DNA of 64,000 nucleotides. Origin: Aquabacterium sp. (GTDB taxonomy: Bacteria > Pseudomonadota > Gammaproteobacteria > Burkholderiales > Burkholderiaceae_C). Location of the stretch: NCBI RefSeq assembly GCF_016195855.1, contig NZ_JACPYU010000002.1, positions 124,001 through 188,000 on the forward strand. The letters are read 5' to 3'. The notes under the pieces are model-generated. The model saw only the letters and a list, made by a program, of their open reading frames with translations. It was not told where the DNA came from and made no database searches. Made by a program: the position numbers and the translations under genes. Shown piece by piece: positions 1 to 8,782 of the stretch (position 1 is the first letter of the stretch; each line of letters begins with the position of its first letter).

Positions 1-1961
1 GCACCCACATTGGTCGACTGGTTGGCGCCCACGTTGATGGACTGCGCGGCACCAATGGCCACTTCCTGCGCCGCACCAATGGCGATGGTCTCGTTGATGC
101 CGACCGTGTGCGTGCGCTGCATGGCCACGGTGGCCGTTTCGCTGCTGCCCACGGTGATGCTGCGGTTCGCAGCAATGGTGATCGACTCGTTGGCGCCGAC
201 CGATTCGGTGCGGTTGGCTGCAATGGTGATCTTCTCGTTGGCCCCCACGGTTTCCGTGCGGTTGGCGCCGATGTCGATCGTCTCGTTGCTGCCGACCTTT
301 TCCTTGCGGTCCACACCGATGGTGATCGTCTCGTTGTTGTCCACCGTCTCGGTACGGTCGTGCTTGACGTGCACAGTCTCGTCGTTGTCGATGGTCTTGG
401 TGCGGTCGTGGCCCACCCAATGGGTCTCGTCGTTCTCGACCTCGATGTCCTGGTTCTTCTCGGCATGCAGCCAGACCTGCTCGCTGCCCTTCTTGTCCTC
501 GAAGCGCAGGGCATTGGCATTGCCGTAGGCGCCACCCTTGGACGAGCGCGAGAGCACGCCGGACTGCGTGGCGTTGGCAGGCAGATCCCACGGGGGCATC
601 TGCTGCGCGTTGTAGATGCGGCCGGTGATCAAGGGCTGATCCGGGTCGCCTTCGAGGAAGTCGACCACCACCTCCTGGCCGATGCGCGGGATGTGCACAA
701 AGCCGAAGTTCTGGCCGGCCCAGGGCTGTGACACACGCACCCAGCACGAACTCTTCTCATCCTTCTGGCCCAGCCGATCCCAGTGGAACTGCACTTTGAC
801 GCGGCCGTACTTGTCGGTGAAGATTTCCTCTCCACCGGGGCCGACCACCACCGCCGTCTGCGGGCCCTGCACAAAGGGCTTGGGCGTGTGGCGCGGTGGG
901 CGGAACTGCTGGGATGCGGGGATGGCCTCGAAGCTGACCTTGTACTGGCTGCCGCTCTCGCCTGCGTCGAACACGGCCACCTGGGCCTGGATCTTCACGC
1001 TGGTCAGCAGGTACTGGGCGTTCTGGTCTTCACGCGGGTGTTTGGCCAGGGTGAAGGTGCGGCCGGCCTCCAGGCCCATGGCATTGCCCGCCCCCTCCAG
1101 GCGGTGATGGCGGGCCTGGACCTCGTCAAGCCAGTCTTCGGCGAACTGCTTGCCATCGGCCGACTGGATGTAGTCGCCCTGGAAATCAAAACGCTCTGCC
1201 GATGCCTGGTCGTGCGAGCGGCTCAGGCTGGCGTCGACCTGCAGCGAGGTCGAGGGGCGCTCGAAGTCGTAGCTGGTCAGCACCATCTTGCCGGTCTTGA
1301 CCTCCTGGCTGAAGGTCCAGTTCGAGATGTATTCCTGGTCCGGCGGCGCGTTGCTGGGGTCTTCGATGTAGCGAACGGTGCTGGCGCCGGTGATGGGGTC
1401 ATGGGCGCTGAGCGAGTCCATCAGCACCAGTTCGTGCTTGCCGTCGGTGTGCTCGAAGTACCAGTAAATGCCCTCGCGCTCGAGCAGGCGGGTGACGAAC
1501 TGGAAATCGCTTTCGCGGTACTGCACGCAATACGTCCAGGGGCGGTAGCTGCGGAACAGCTTGAGCTTGACCTGGGCCACGCTGGCGTGGTCGTCGAACA
1601 CCTTCTTGACGATGTCGGGGACGGACATCTCCTGGAAGATGCGGCAATCGCTGGTGCGAGTGAGGAACCACAACCAGGGGCGGACCTCGGCCTGGTAGGC
1701 AAAGTAGCGGCCACGGGGCGTGCCCAGGCCGAAGCGGGTGACGTAACCGTGGAAAAAGCGCTTTTCGTCATCCTGCAGGTGCAGGGTGACGGTCACGGGT
1801 TTGCCCAGCAGGTCCTTGGGGGCCAGGGTGGATTTTTCGCTCAACAGGTTGAGCTGCATGCCGCCCAGCTGACTCAAGCCCTCCGACACGTTCATCGATT
1901 CGAGGAACAGGTCGGCTGCGGGCAGGGGGGAGCTGAGCGTGATGGGTGCTTGGGTCGCCAT
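1..1961 (-). CDS. vgrG: Type VI secretion tip protein VgrG (3' end beyond left edge)
   Basis: VgrG trimers cap the Hcp tube of the T6SS and carry effectors into target cells. The 653 visible residues start at the ATG at 1961. They show a gp27-like hub (roughly residues 1-380) and then a gp5 OB-fold region with the family motif DKYGRVKVQFHWDR. After a linker, nine consecutive 16-residue units (bases 3-434) with an N-E-T-I-x-I-G pattern form the beta-helical needle. The repeats continue past the edge, so the length and any C-terminal extension are unknown. The gene lies 79 bp downstream of a TPR-methyltransferase gene and at the tail of the T6SS operon, next to two candidate effectors it may deliver. 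The family call is secure; cargo is inferred from position only. Confidence 0.95.
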   Translation of the reverse strand, partial: MATQAPITLSSPLPAADLFLESMNVSEGLSQLGGMQLNLLSEKSTLAPKDLLGKPVTVTLHLQDDEKRFFHGYVTRFGLGTPRGRYFAYQAEVRPWLWFLTRTSDCRIFQEMSVPDIVKKVFDDHASVAQVKLKLFRSYRPWTYCVQYRESDFQFVTRLLEREGIYWYFEHTDGKHELVLMDSLSAHDPITGASTVRYIEDPSNAPPDQEYISNWTFSQEVKTGKMVLTSYDFERPSTSLQVDASLSRSHDQASAERFDFQGDYIQSADGKQFAEDWLDEVQARHHRLEGAGNAMGLEAGRTFTLAKHPREDQNAQYLLTSVKIQAQVAVFDAGESGSQYKVSFEAIPASQQFRPPRHTPKPFVQGPQTAVVVGPGGEEIFTDKYGRVKVQFHWDRLGQKDEKSSCWVRVSQPWAGQNFGFVHIPRIGQEVVVDFLEGDPDQPLITGRIYNAQQMPPWDLPANATQSGVLSRSSKGGAYGNANALRFEDKKGSEQVWLHAEKNQDIEVENDETHWVGHDRTKTIDNDETVHVKHDRTETVDNNETITIGVDRKEKVGSNETIDIGANRTETVGANEKITIAANRTESVGANESITIAANRSITVGSSETATVAMQRTHTVGINETIAIGAAQEVAIGAAQSINVGANQSTNVG
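3..434 (-). repeat. Nine 48-bp tandem repeats coding the VgrG needle
   Basis: In the vgrG frame this stretch divides into nine units of 16 codons, each itself two 8-residue half-units such as NETIDIGA / NRTETVGA. The units nearest the hub (NDET..HDRT) are more charged and more diverged. Units nearer the window edge (ANEKITIAANRTESVG, ANESITIAANRSITVG) are almost identical. The 8-residue period is that expected for the gp5-type triple-stranded beta-helix. The array is open at the left edge, so the copy number is a minimum. Confidence 0.85.
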
Positions 1962-1996
1962 GGTGCCTTAGTGGACCTCAGTCGGGCAGCCAGGCA

Positions 1997-2012
1997 AAGC
2001 GACCAAAGTCAC
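1997..2012. repeat. 16-bp direct repeat, copy 1 (upstream of vgrG)
   Basis: The plus-strand word AAGCGACCAAAGTCAC occurs here and again at 3495-3510. In both places it is preceded by GGC plus one variable base. Here it lies 36 bp upstream of the vgrG start, and the other copy lies about 78 bp upstream of the TPR-methyltransferase start. It could be a shared operator or promoter element, or a scar of cassette duplication; the sequence alone does not decide. Confidence 0.6.
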
Positions 2013-2040
2013 CCGCCTGCCGCACCTTGGATGCCGGCCA

Positions 2041-3417
2041 TCAGGCCAGTTGCCGCGCCACCACCAGCCAGCCATTGACCGACTTGCCGCCCTCTTCGCG
2101 CAGGATGACGCCGTCCATGTCCAGCAGGCTCAGGCCGGCGGCGCTCAGCACCTCGACGATGTGCTGCTGGTGGTGGGCATAACGGCCGTGGGGCTGGATC
2201 TGGTGCGCCAGCTCGGCCTCGTCGGGCAGGGCTTCCACCGTGAAGATCAGGGTGCCGCCCGGCTTGAGCGAGGTCGCCGCCTCCTGGATGACCTTGCCCA
2301 GGTCACCGAAGTAACACAGGGTGTCGGCCGACAGCACCACGTCCCACTGGCGGGGCGAGAGCGTCAGGAACTCGGTCAGCTCGGCCTTGTACAGGTCGCT
2401 GTAGACGCCCTTGGTCTGGGCGCGGTCCAGCATGCCTTTGGACAGGTCCACGCCGGCCAGCGCCTTGGCCCAGGGGGCCATCAGGGGTCCGCACAGGCCG
2501 GTGCCGCAACCGGCGTCCAGCATCACGAACTGGTGCTGGGGCGGCGGCAGGTGGCGGGCCAGCATGTCGGCGCACAGCTGGGGAGCCTGGTAGTTCAGGC
2601 GCTCGTTGAGCACCGACTCGAAGCTCTCGGCAAAGTGGTCGAAGGCCTGCTCGACATAGTCGTCCGGGGCACGCTCGGGCACGCCCTGGCCGGTGCAGGC
2701 GGCGTACATGTGGCGCGCCGTGGGGTGTTCGGGCTCTTGCTCCAGCCACTGGCGGTAGACCTCGCCGGCGTCGGCAATGCGGCCCATGGCGTAGTAGGTG
2801 GTGCCCAGCAGGCGGCGCGCGGAAGAATCACCGGGCAGCAGCTCCAGCGCCTTGATGTAGTAGGTGATGGCGCCGGTGCGGTCGCCCTTTTCGGCGTACA
2901 GCAGGCCCATGTTGTTGTGGGCACTGACGTGCGCCGGGTTGAGCTGCATGGCGCGCTCGTAAGACGCGTGGGCCTCGTCGAACTGGCGCTGGGCCTTGTA
3001 GAGCGCGCCCAGGTTGTTGTGCAGGTCGGCGTTGTCACGGTCCAGCTCGACGGCCTGCTGGTAGGCGCCCAGCGCCTTGAGCACCTCGCCGCGGCCCATG
3101 TAGATGTTGCCCAGGTTGTTGAAGTAACCAGCGTAATTGGGCTCGACCTCGATGGCGCGTTCGATCAGGCTCACGCCCTCGTCGGACTGGCCCATCTGGT
3201 GGCGGGCCATGCCCATGAGGTGCAGCACGTCCGGGTGACCGGGCACGGCGTCCAGCAGGCGCTGGTAGAGCTGCACGGCGCCTTCGAGCTGGTTGTTGCG
3301 ATGCAGCTGGACCGCCATCTGCAGGGCGTCGTCGAAGGTGACCTCTTGCGGTTCGTTGTTCGGCTCGTTGTTCGGGGCGCCGGTCGACGCGTCGGTCTGG
3401 GCGGTGGCTTGGTTCAT
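2041..3417 (-). CDS. TPR-repeat protein fused to a SAM-dependent methyltransferase
   Basis: The protein has 458 residues. Residues about 30-240 form consecutive tetratricopeptide repeats (recurring units such as ADLHNNLGALYKAQRQFDEA). Residues about 250-458 form a class I methyltransferase domain with motif I LDAGCGTGLCGPL at about 300 and a later LSADTLCYFGDL segment. There is no signal peptide or membrane segment, so it should be cytoplasmic. It lies between a PLC-like effector candidate and vgrG in the T6SS operon direction. A role in effector loading, adaptor function or modification of a secretion component is possible but unproven. It does not resemble the lipoprotein immunity partners known for Tle lipases. 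The N-terminus carries a short NNEPNNEP duplication. The substrate is unknown. Confidence 0.8.
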   Translation of the reverse strand: MNQATAQTDASTGAPNNEPNNEPQEVTFDDALQMAVQLHRNNQLEGAVQLYQRLLDAVPGHPDVLHLMGMARHQMGQSDEGVSLIERAIEVEPNYAGYFNNLGNIYMGRGEVLKALGAYQQAVELDRDNADLHNNLGALYKAQRQFDEAHASYERAMQLNPAHVSAHNNMGLLYAEKGDRTGAITYYIKALELLPGDSSARRLLGTTYYAMGRIADAGEVYRQWLEQEPEHPTARHMYAACTGQGVPERAPDDYVEQAFDHFAESFESVLNERLNYQAPQLCADMLARHLPPPQHQFVMLDAGCGTGLCGPLMAPWAKALAGVDLSKGMLDRAQTKGVYSDLYKAELTEFLTLSPRQWDVVLSADTLCYFGDLGKVIQEAATSLKPGGTLIFTVEALPDEAELAHQIQPHGRYAHHQQHIVEVLSAAGLSLLDMDGVILREEGGKSVNGWLVVARQLA

Positions 3418-3494
3418 GGGCGCAATCTCCTCTGGCGGGGGCTGATGGCAGCCCGGATCATCCCGCCAGTGGAGCGCAAGGCGTCAAATCGGCC

Positions 3495-3510
3495 AAGCGA
3501 CCAAAGTCAC
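3495..3510. repeat. 16-bp direct repeat, copy 2 (upstream of the TPR-methyltransferase)
   Basis: Identical over 16 bp to 1997-2012. It sits in the 111-bp gap between the PLC-like gene and the TPR-methyltransferase gene, which is the longest spacer in the distal half of the T6SS operon. A secondary promoter here would fit, but no clear -35/-10 pair was recognised. Confidence 0.6.
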
Positions 3511-3528
3511 GCCAGGGCGGCGCCGGTT

Positions 3529-4683
3529 TCAGGCAAGCCGGCCGCCGCGGTGGCGGACGTTTTGCTGCAGTTGGGCGTAATTGGCCTGCAGCTGCTGGAT
3601 TTCGTCGTCCAGCGCCCGGGCGGCGTCGGTCAGGGCCGTGGCGGCCACGTGGTTGAGCTCGTAGATGGTCTTGCACTTGCTCGCATCGGCAAAGTCGATC
3701 ATCACGATATTGGGCATGAAGGCCTTGAGCACATTGCCGAAGGCATGGGCGGTCGGGTCCACGTGGTTGGCGATGCGCGCGTCGATGGCGTCCGACAGGC
3801 CCTTCTTCCACATGCGCTTGAGCGCGGCCACGTTCGAGCCTGACCACATCAGGTCATTGCGGTCCTTGATGCTCTCCAGGATGCCGGTGCTGGTCCAGTA
3901 CATCATGCCCATGACGTCGGGGTTGCTGCCCCCACCCTGCTTCATCAGCTTGGCCTGCTTGCGCTCGTTCTGGCCGACCTTGCCAAAAGGCTTGGCCACC
4001 GAGGTGCCGCCCTTGCCGAAGTACTGCAGGCCGTCATAGGCCGGGAAGTAGGTCTTGCCGCCATCCTTGGCGTACAGGTTGCGGATGCCCAGGATGCCGC
4101 TGTTGACGGGGAACTGCTTGCGCACGGCCATGATGCCGTCGGAGGTGAACAGCACGATGACCTTGCCACGCAGGTCGCGCAGGGTCTTGGTATTGAGGTT
4201 GCCGGTGCCCTTGTAGATGAAGGCGCCCAGGTCGTTGACGCAGGTCTCGGCGATCAGTGCCCAGTTGCTGCACTTGTCGAACTTGAGGATCAGGAACTCG
4301 TCGGGGTGGGCCTGCACGAAGCCGCGGGCTTCGGCCAGCATGCGCGTGAGCCCCAGGCCAAAGGCGCCGCCACGCAGCTTGGTGCGGGTGATGTCTTCCT
4401 GGCGGCCCACGTCCATCACGAAGCGGGACTTGGTTTCGTCCTTCTTGAGGATGCCATCGGCGTGGAAGGACCGCAGCATGGCGTCCTTGCCGCCGATGCC
4501 CGTGATGGTTTGGGCGGCGATGCGCAGGTCGAACACACGCACGCCGGCTTCGGCCTGGCCGCGGATGTCGAGGTCCTGCGTCTGCACGTTGGATGCACCG
4601 CTGGTGATGCCGGCGTCGTGGCTGCCGGCCATCACGATCTCATTGAGCCGCTTGTCGGCGCCCAGTTGGTAGTAGCTGATCAT
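3529..4683 (-). CDS. PI-PLC X-domain protein, candidate T6SS lipase effector
   Basis: The 384-residue protein resembles the X domain of phosphatidylinositol-specific phospholipase C. It has the first catalytic His in AGSHDAGI (H22), the substrate-site segment GVRVFDLRI (D52, R54), a second candidate catalytic His in RSFHADG (H74), and HPDEFLILKFDKCS near residue 125. No signal peptide is visible, as expected for cargo exported by T6SS rather than Sec. The gene starts 28 bp after a second lipase-like gene and precedes vgrG, the classic place for VgrG-delivered effectors. By family it would cleave phosphodiester headgroups of phospholipids in target membranes. Effector status is inferred from context. 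No obvious immunity gene follows it. Confidence 0.75.
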   Translation of the reverse strand: MISYYQLGADKRLNEIVMAGSHDAGITSGASNVQTQDLDIRGQAEAGVRVFDLRIAAQTITGIGGKDAMLRSFHADGILKKDETKSRFVMDVGRQEDITRTKLRGGAFGLGLTRMLAEARGFVQAHPDEFLILKFDKCSNWALIAETCVNDLGAFIYKGTGNLNTKTLRDLRGKVIVLFTSDGIMAVRKQFPVNSGILGIRNLYAKDGGKTYFPAYDGLQYFGKGGTSVAKPFGKVGQNERKQAKLMKQGGGSNPDVMGMMYWTSTGILESIKDRNDLMWSGSNVAALKRMWKKGLSDAIDARIANHVDPTAHAFGNVLKAFMPNIVMIDFADASKCKTIYELNHVAATALTDAARALDDEIQQLQANYAQLQQNVRHRGGRLA

Positions 4684-4711
4684 GCTGGGATAGGACTGAA
4701 TCCGGACGAAC

Positions 4712-6013
4712 TCATGCGTTCAGCGGGAAGGCATCGGGCCAGGCGATCGCGGCGACGTCCTTGGCGTAACGCCCGCCACCCAGCTCGATGAGGTAGGCGG
4801 GGTAGTCCACCAGCAGGCCCTTGGCCATCAGCGAGGCCTTGGTCGCGGGGCGGTTGACCAGGGCGCGCGACAGCTGCGGGTCGACCTCGCTGAGCGAGCG
4901 CTGGCCGTGGCCCGTGCTCTCGAAGATGGCCTGGTAAGCCGGGCCATAAGCGGCGCGGAAACAGGCGCGGTGGTGCTCGTTGATCCAGTAGCTTTCCTTG
5001 CCACCACGCGTGTAGGTGTCCATCTTGGAATGCTTGGCGAAATCCCGACGGCGCAGGCCCAGGCCCATGGCACGGTTGCCGATGCCCTTGGTCTGGTAGC
5101 TGCTGTGCTCTGACAGGGACAGCACCAGGCGGCCATAGGCCTCGCACATCTCGGCGGGCGTGTTCAGGTGGCCATAAGGCGTGGTGCTGATGCGGCTGCC
5201 CCAGTCGCGCAGCAGCGCGCAAGCCAGGTTGCGGGTGATGTAGGCCGAGTCCACCGGGTTGCTGGGGATGACCTGCGCGCTGTGCACGCCGGGCATGGGC
5301 AGCAAGATGGCCGTGGTGTTCTGTGGGTCCAGCGCCAGGCGGCTCCAGTCCTGCGGTTTGAAGCTCTCGCGCATTTCGTGCATGGCCAGGATGCCCACAT
5401 AGCGGCGCACATTGGGCTGCAGCACCTGCGTGTCGATCATCTTCAAGCCCGCGTCCATGCCGGCCACCGGGTCCACACCGAAGATGTTGCACTCGATCGA
5501 GTCGCCGAACACCTCGTACATCTTGTGGGCAATGCGGATGCAGGTCACCGCGCCGCGGCTCCAGCCCACCAGGTTGACCCGGTCAATGCCCAGGCCTTTT
5601 TCGAACTGCAGGTCCTGGATGATGTTGACGGTACGCAGCACGTTCTCGTCCCAGCCGGCCCCGGCGAGCTTGCCTTTGAGATCGGGGGCGACCTTGGTCT
5701 TGCCGCCGGTATTGCCCTTGGCATGGTCGGCGAACGAGGGCGAGGTGAAGGGGTTGAGGCGCTGGCCCCAGGTGCGATCGGTCTTGGCGTCGCCCGTCAT
5801 GGGGTTGACCTGCTGGGCCAGGGCGATGCCGCCCGAGCCACCATGGCCCGGGCCTTCGTTGATCATGTAGCTGCCGGGCGTGACCAGCGAGCCTTGCAGC
5901 TGGGCCATCCCACCCTCGGTGTGGTCGTGGAACCAGGCCACCAACTCACCCTTCTCACGCCCCTTGACGCTGTTGAAGCCCGTGCCGTGGCAATAGACAG
6001 TGAATGTCGCCAT
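4712..6013 (-). CDS. Tle-like serine hydrolase, candidate T6SS phospholipase effector
   Basis: The 433-residue protein has an alpha/beta-hydrolase nucleophile elbow G-W-S-R-G (S152), a following acid candidate in FGVDPVAG (D181) and a His candidate in PGVHSAQ (H244). This Ser-Asp-His order and the GxSRGA motif recall the DUF2235/Tle1 group of T6SS phospholipases. A short N-terminal CHGTGFNS segment would form the oxyanion-hole region. There is no signal peptide. The start at 6013 is supported by CAGGAG upstream, and the gene begins 23 bp after clpV. Family-level similarity is by motif only; other T6SS-linked hydrolase families are possible. The substrate, presumably a phospholipid ester, is inferred. 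Confidence 0.75.
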   Translation of the reverse strand: MATFTVYCHGTGFNSVKGREKGELVAWFHDHTEGGMAQLQGSLVTPGSYMINEGPGHGGSGGIALAQQVNPMTGDAKTDRTWGQRLNPFTSPSFADHAKGNTGGKTKVAPDLKGKLAGAGWDENVLRTVNIIQDLQFEKGLGIDRVNLVGWSRGAVTCIRIAHKMYEVFGDSIECNIFGVDPVAGMDAGLKMIDTQVLQPNVRRYVGILAMHEMRESFKPQDWSRLALDPQNTTAILLPMPGVHSAQVIPSNPVDSAYITRNLACALLRDWGSRISTTPYGHLNTPAEMCEAYGRLVLSLSEHSSYQTKGIGNRAMGLGLRRRDFAKHSKMDTYTRGGKESYWINEHHRACFRAAYGPAYQAIFESTGHGQRSLSEVDPQLSRALVNRPATKASLMAKGLLVDYPAYLIELGGGRYAKDVAAIAWPDAFPLNA

Positions 6014-6036
6014 GAAAACTACTCCTGCTGCGCGAC

Positions 6037-8766
6037 TCAGTCAAAGTGGTAGACGAACTGGCCGTCCTTGGCGTCCACGCTGACGCTGTCAATGGGATGC
6101 CCTTCCAGCATGCGGTTGAGGAAGGCGCGCGACACATCGGGCAGCATGGTGTTGGTCAGGATCGCGTCGATCATGCGGCCACCGGATTCGGTCTCGGTGC
6201 AGCGCGACAAGATGAGCTTGATGACGTCTTCCGTGTAGGTGAAGGGCACCTTGTAGCGCTGCTCGACGCGCTTCTTGATGCGGCCGATCTGGAGCTTGGC
6301 GATCAGGCCCAGCACCTCGTCGGTCAGCGGGTAGTAGGGAATGGTCACGATGCGGCCCAGCAGCGCCGGCGGGAAGACCTTGAGCAGCGGTGCGCGCAGG
6401 GCCTTGGCCATGCCTTCGTGATCGGGGCGCAGTTCGGGGTCCGAACACAGCGCGTCAATGGTCTCGGTGCCCACGTTGGTGGTCAGCAGGATCAGGGTGT
6501 TCTTGAAGTCGATGACGCGGCCTTCGCCGTCTTCCATCCAGCCCTTGTCGAAGACCTGGAAGAAGATCTCGTGCACGTCGTGGTGAGCTTTTTCGACCTC
6601 ATCGAGCAGCACCACGCTGTAGGGCTTGCGGCGCACGGCCTCGGTCAGCACCCCGCCCTCGCCATAACCGACGTAGCCCGGAGGCGCGCCCTTGAGCGTG
6701 GACACGGTGTGCGCCTCCTGGTACTCGCTCATGTTGATGGTGATGAGGTTCTGTTCGCCACCATACATGGCTTCGGCCAGGGCCAGTGCGGTCTCGGTCT
6801 TGCCAACGCCGGAGGTGCCGGCCAGCATGAACACGCCGATGGGCTTGTTGGGGTTGTCCAGGCCGGCACGCGAGGTCTGGATGCGCTTGGAGATCATCTC
6901 CATGGCGTGGTCCTGGCCGATCACGCGCTGTGCCAGGGCCTTGGGCAGGTTGAGGATGGTCTCGATCTCGTTGGCGGCCATGCGGCCCACGGGGATGCCC
7001 GTCCAGTCGCCCACGACGCTGGCCACGGCCTGGTAGTCCACGGTGGGCAGGATCAGGGGGTTCTCGCCTTGCAAGGCGGTGAGCTCGGCCTGCACGGCCT
7101 TGAGCTCGGCCATGGCGTCGGCGCGTTCGGCTTCGGTCAAGGTGGGGTGCAGCTCGGCCGCGGCGGCCTGTTCACCCGTCTGTTCGACCTTCTTTTCCAG
7201 TGCGCTGCTGGTGCCCTCTACCGGCTCGACCACGCCGCGCAGCTTGGCACGCAGGCCCAGCAGGCGGTTCACCAGGGCCTTCTCGGCTTCCCAGCGTTTG
7301 TCCAGCTCGTCCAGGCGGGCGTGTTCCTCGGTCAGCATCTGCTGGACATTGGCCTCGCGGGCCACGGTGTCCACACCGATGGCGCTTTCGCGGCCGATGA
7401 TGGCCAGCTCGGTCTCCAGGGCTTCGATGCGCTTGCGGCTGTCGTCCACTTCAGCGGGCGTGGCGTGCAGGCTCACGGCCACGCGGGCACAGGCCGTGTC
7501 CAGCAGGCTGACGGATTTGTCGGGCAGCTGGCGCGCTGGGATGTAGCGGTGCGAGAGCTTGACGGCGCCTTCCAGGGCCTCGTCCAGGATCTGCACCTTG
7601 TGGTGCTTTTCCATGGTGGAGGCCACGCCGCGCATCATCAAGAGGGCCTTGGGCTCGTCGGGCTCGTCGACCGTGATGCTCTGAAAGCGCCGGGTCAGTG
7701 CCGGGTCTTTCTCGATGTGCTTCTTGTACTCGGCAAAGGTGGTGGCGCCGATGGTGCGCAACTGGCCACGGGCCAGGGCAGGCTTGAGCAGGTTGGCCGC
7801 ATCGCCCGTGCCGGCGGCACCGCCCGCACCCACCAGGGTGTGGGTTTCGTCGATGAACAGGATGATGGGCTTGGGCGAGGCCTGCACCTCGTCGATGACC
7901 GAGCGCAGGCGCTGCTCGAACTCGCCCTTCATGCTGGCGCCGGCCTGCAGCAGGCCCACGTCCAGCGTCAGCAGGGACACGTCCTTGAGCGAGGGCGGCA
8001 CGTCGCCACGGGCGATGCGCTGGGCAAAACCTTCGACCACGGCCGTCTTGCCCACACCGGCTTCGCCGATCAGGATGGGGTTGTTCTGGCGGCGGCGCAT
8101 CAGGATGTCGACCACCTGGCGGATCTCGTCGTCGCGGCCCACGATGGGGTCCATCTTGCCGCCACGGGCCTGCTCGGTCAGGTCGCTGGTGAAGCGCTTG
8201 AGGGCTTCCTGCTTGCCCATGGCCGCAGGCGCAATGGCATCACTGGCTTCACCGGGCACACCGCCGGATTCGGTGGCGCCTTGGGCTGCTTCGGGCGAGG
8301 TGGCCAGGAAGCTGGCGAAGTTGTCGATCAGGTCATCGAGCTTGATGCGCTCGAACTGCTTGGAGATGGTCATCAAGGCATTGCGCAAGGTGGGTGTCTT
8401 GAGCATGCCGATGACCAGGTAGCCGGTGCGCACCTGGCGGTCGTTGAACATCAGCGAGCCGTACACCCAGGCGCGCTCGACGGCGTTCTCGACGAAGGTG
8501 GACAGGTCGGTGATGGACGAGGCGCCGCGCGGCAGGCGGTCCAGCGAGGCGGTCAGGTCGGACGTCAGGGCCGAGGTGTCCAGCTCGTACTGCCGGATGA
8601 TGCGATGCAGGTCGGAGTCCTGGTTGTTGAGGATCTGCGCAAACCAGTGCTGCAGCTCGACATAGGGGTTGCCGCGCAACTTGCAAAAGACCGTGGCGCC
8701 TTCGATGGCCTTGTAGGCCAGTGGGTTGAGTTTGCCAAACAGGGCGGTGCGACTGATTTCTGCCAT
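6037..8766 (-). CDS. clpV: T6SS sheath-recycling AAA+ ATPase ClpV (TssH)
   Basis: ClpV binds the contracted TssB/TssC sheath and disassembles it with ATP so subunits can be reused. The 909 residues contain a Clp N-terminal domain and a first AAA module (Walker A GEAGVGKT, Walker B LFIDETHTLVG). A ClpB-like middle domain and a second AAA module follow (Walker A GTSGVGKT, Walker B VLLDEVEKAH). The length fits the family. I place the start at 8766 (MAEISRTALFGKLNPLAYKA) because AAGGAGATCCTC immediately precedes it and homologues start here. The frame is open a further 25 codons upstream but without support. It lies 16 bp downstream of tssG. The adjacent tagJ is the known ClpV-interacting accessory factor in some T6SS classes. 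Confidence 0.97.
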   Translation of the reverse strand: MAEISRTALFGKLNPLAYKAIEGATVFCKLRGNPYVELQHWFAQILNNQDSDLHRIIRQYELDTSALTSDLTASLDRLPRGASSITDLSTFVENAVERAWVYGSLMFNDRQVRTGYLVIGMLKTPTLRNALMTISKQFERIKLDDLIDNFASFLATSPEAAQGATESGGVPGEASDAIAPAAMGKQEALKRFTSDLTEQARGGKMDPIVGRDDEIRQVVDILMRRRQNNPILIGEAGVGKTAVVEGFAQRIARGDVPPSLKDVSLLTLDVGLLQAGASMKGEFEQRLRSVIDEVQASPKPIILFIDETHTLVGAGGAAGTGDAANLLKPALARGQLRTIGATTFAEYKKHIEKDPALTRRFQSITVDEPDEPKALLMMRGVASTMEKHHKVQILDEALEGAVKLSHRYIPARQLPDKSVSLLDTACARVAVSLHATPAEVDDSRKRIEALETELAIIGRESAIGVDTVAREANVQQMLTEEHARLDELDKRWEAEKALVNRLLGLRAKLRGVVEPVEGTSSALEKKVEQTGEQAAAAELHPTLTEAERADAMAELKAVQAELTALQGENPLILPTVDYQAVASVVGDWTGIPVGRMAANEIETILNLPKALAQRVIGQDHAMEMISKRIQTSRAGLDNPNKPIGVFMLAGTSGVGKTETALALAEAMYGGEQNLITINMSEYQEAHTVSTLKGAPPGYVGYGEGGVLTEAVRRKPYSVVLLDEVEKAHHDVHEIFFQVFDKGWMEDGEGRVIDFKNTLILLTTNVGTETIDALCSDPELRPDHEGMAKALRAPLLKVFPPALLGRIVTIPYYPLTDEVLGLIAKLQIGRIKKRVEQRYKVPFTYTEDVIKLILSRCTETESGGRMIDAILTNTMLPDVSRAFLNRMLEGHPIDSVSVDAKDGQFVYHFD

Positions 8767-8782
8767 GAGGATCTCCTTGAAT

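Noticed and set aside
3-434. Regular 48-bp repeats at the left edge considered as a CRISPR or satellite array
   Set aside because: The repeats are in frame, contiguous without spacers, and encode the VgrG beta-helical needle.
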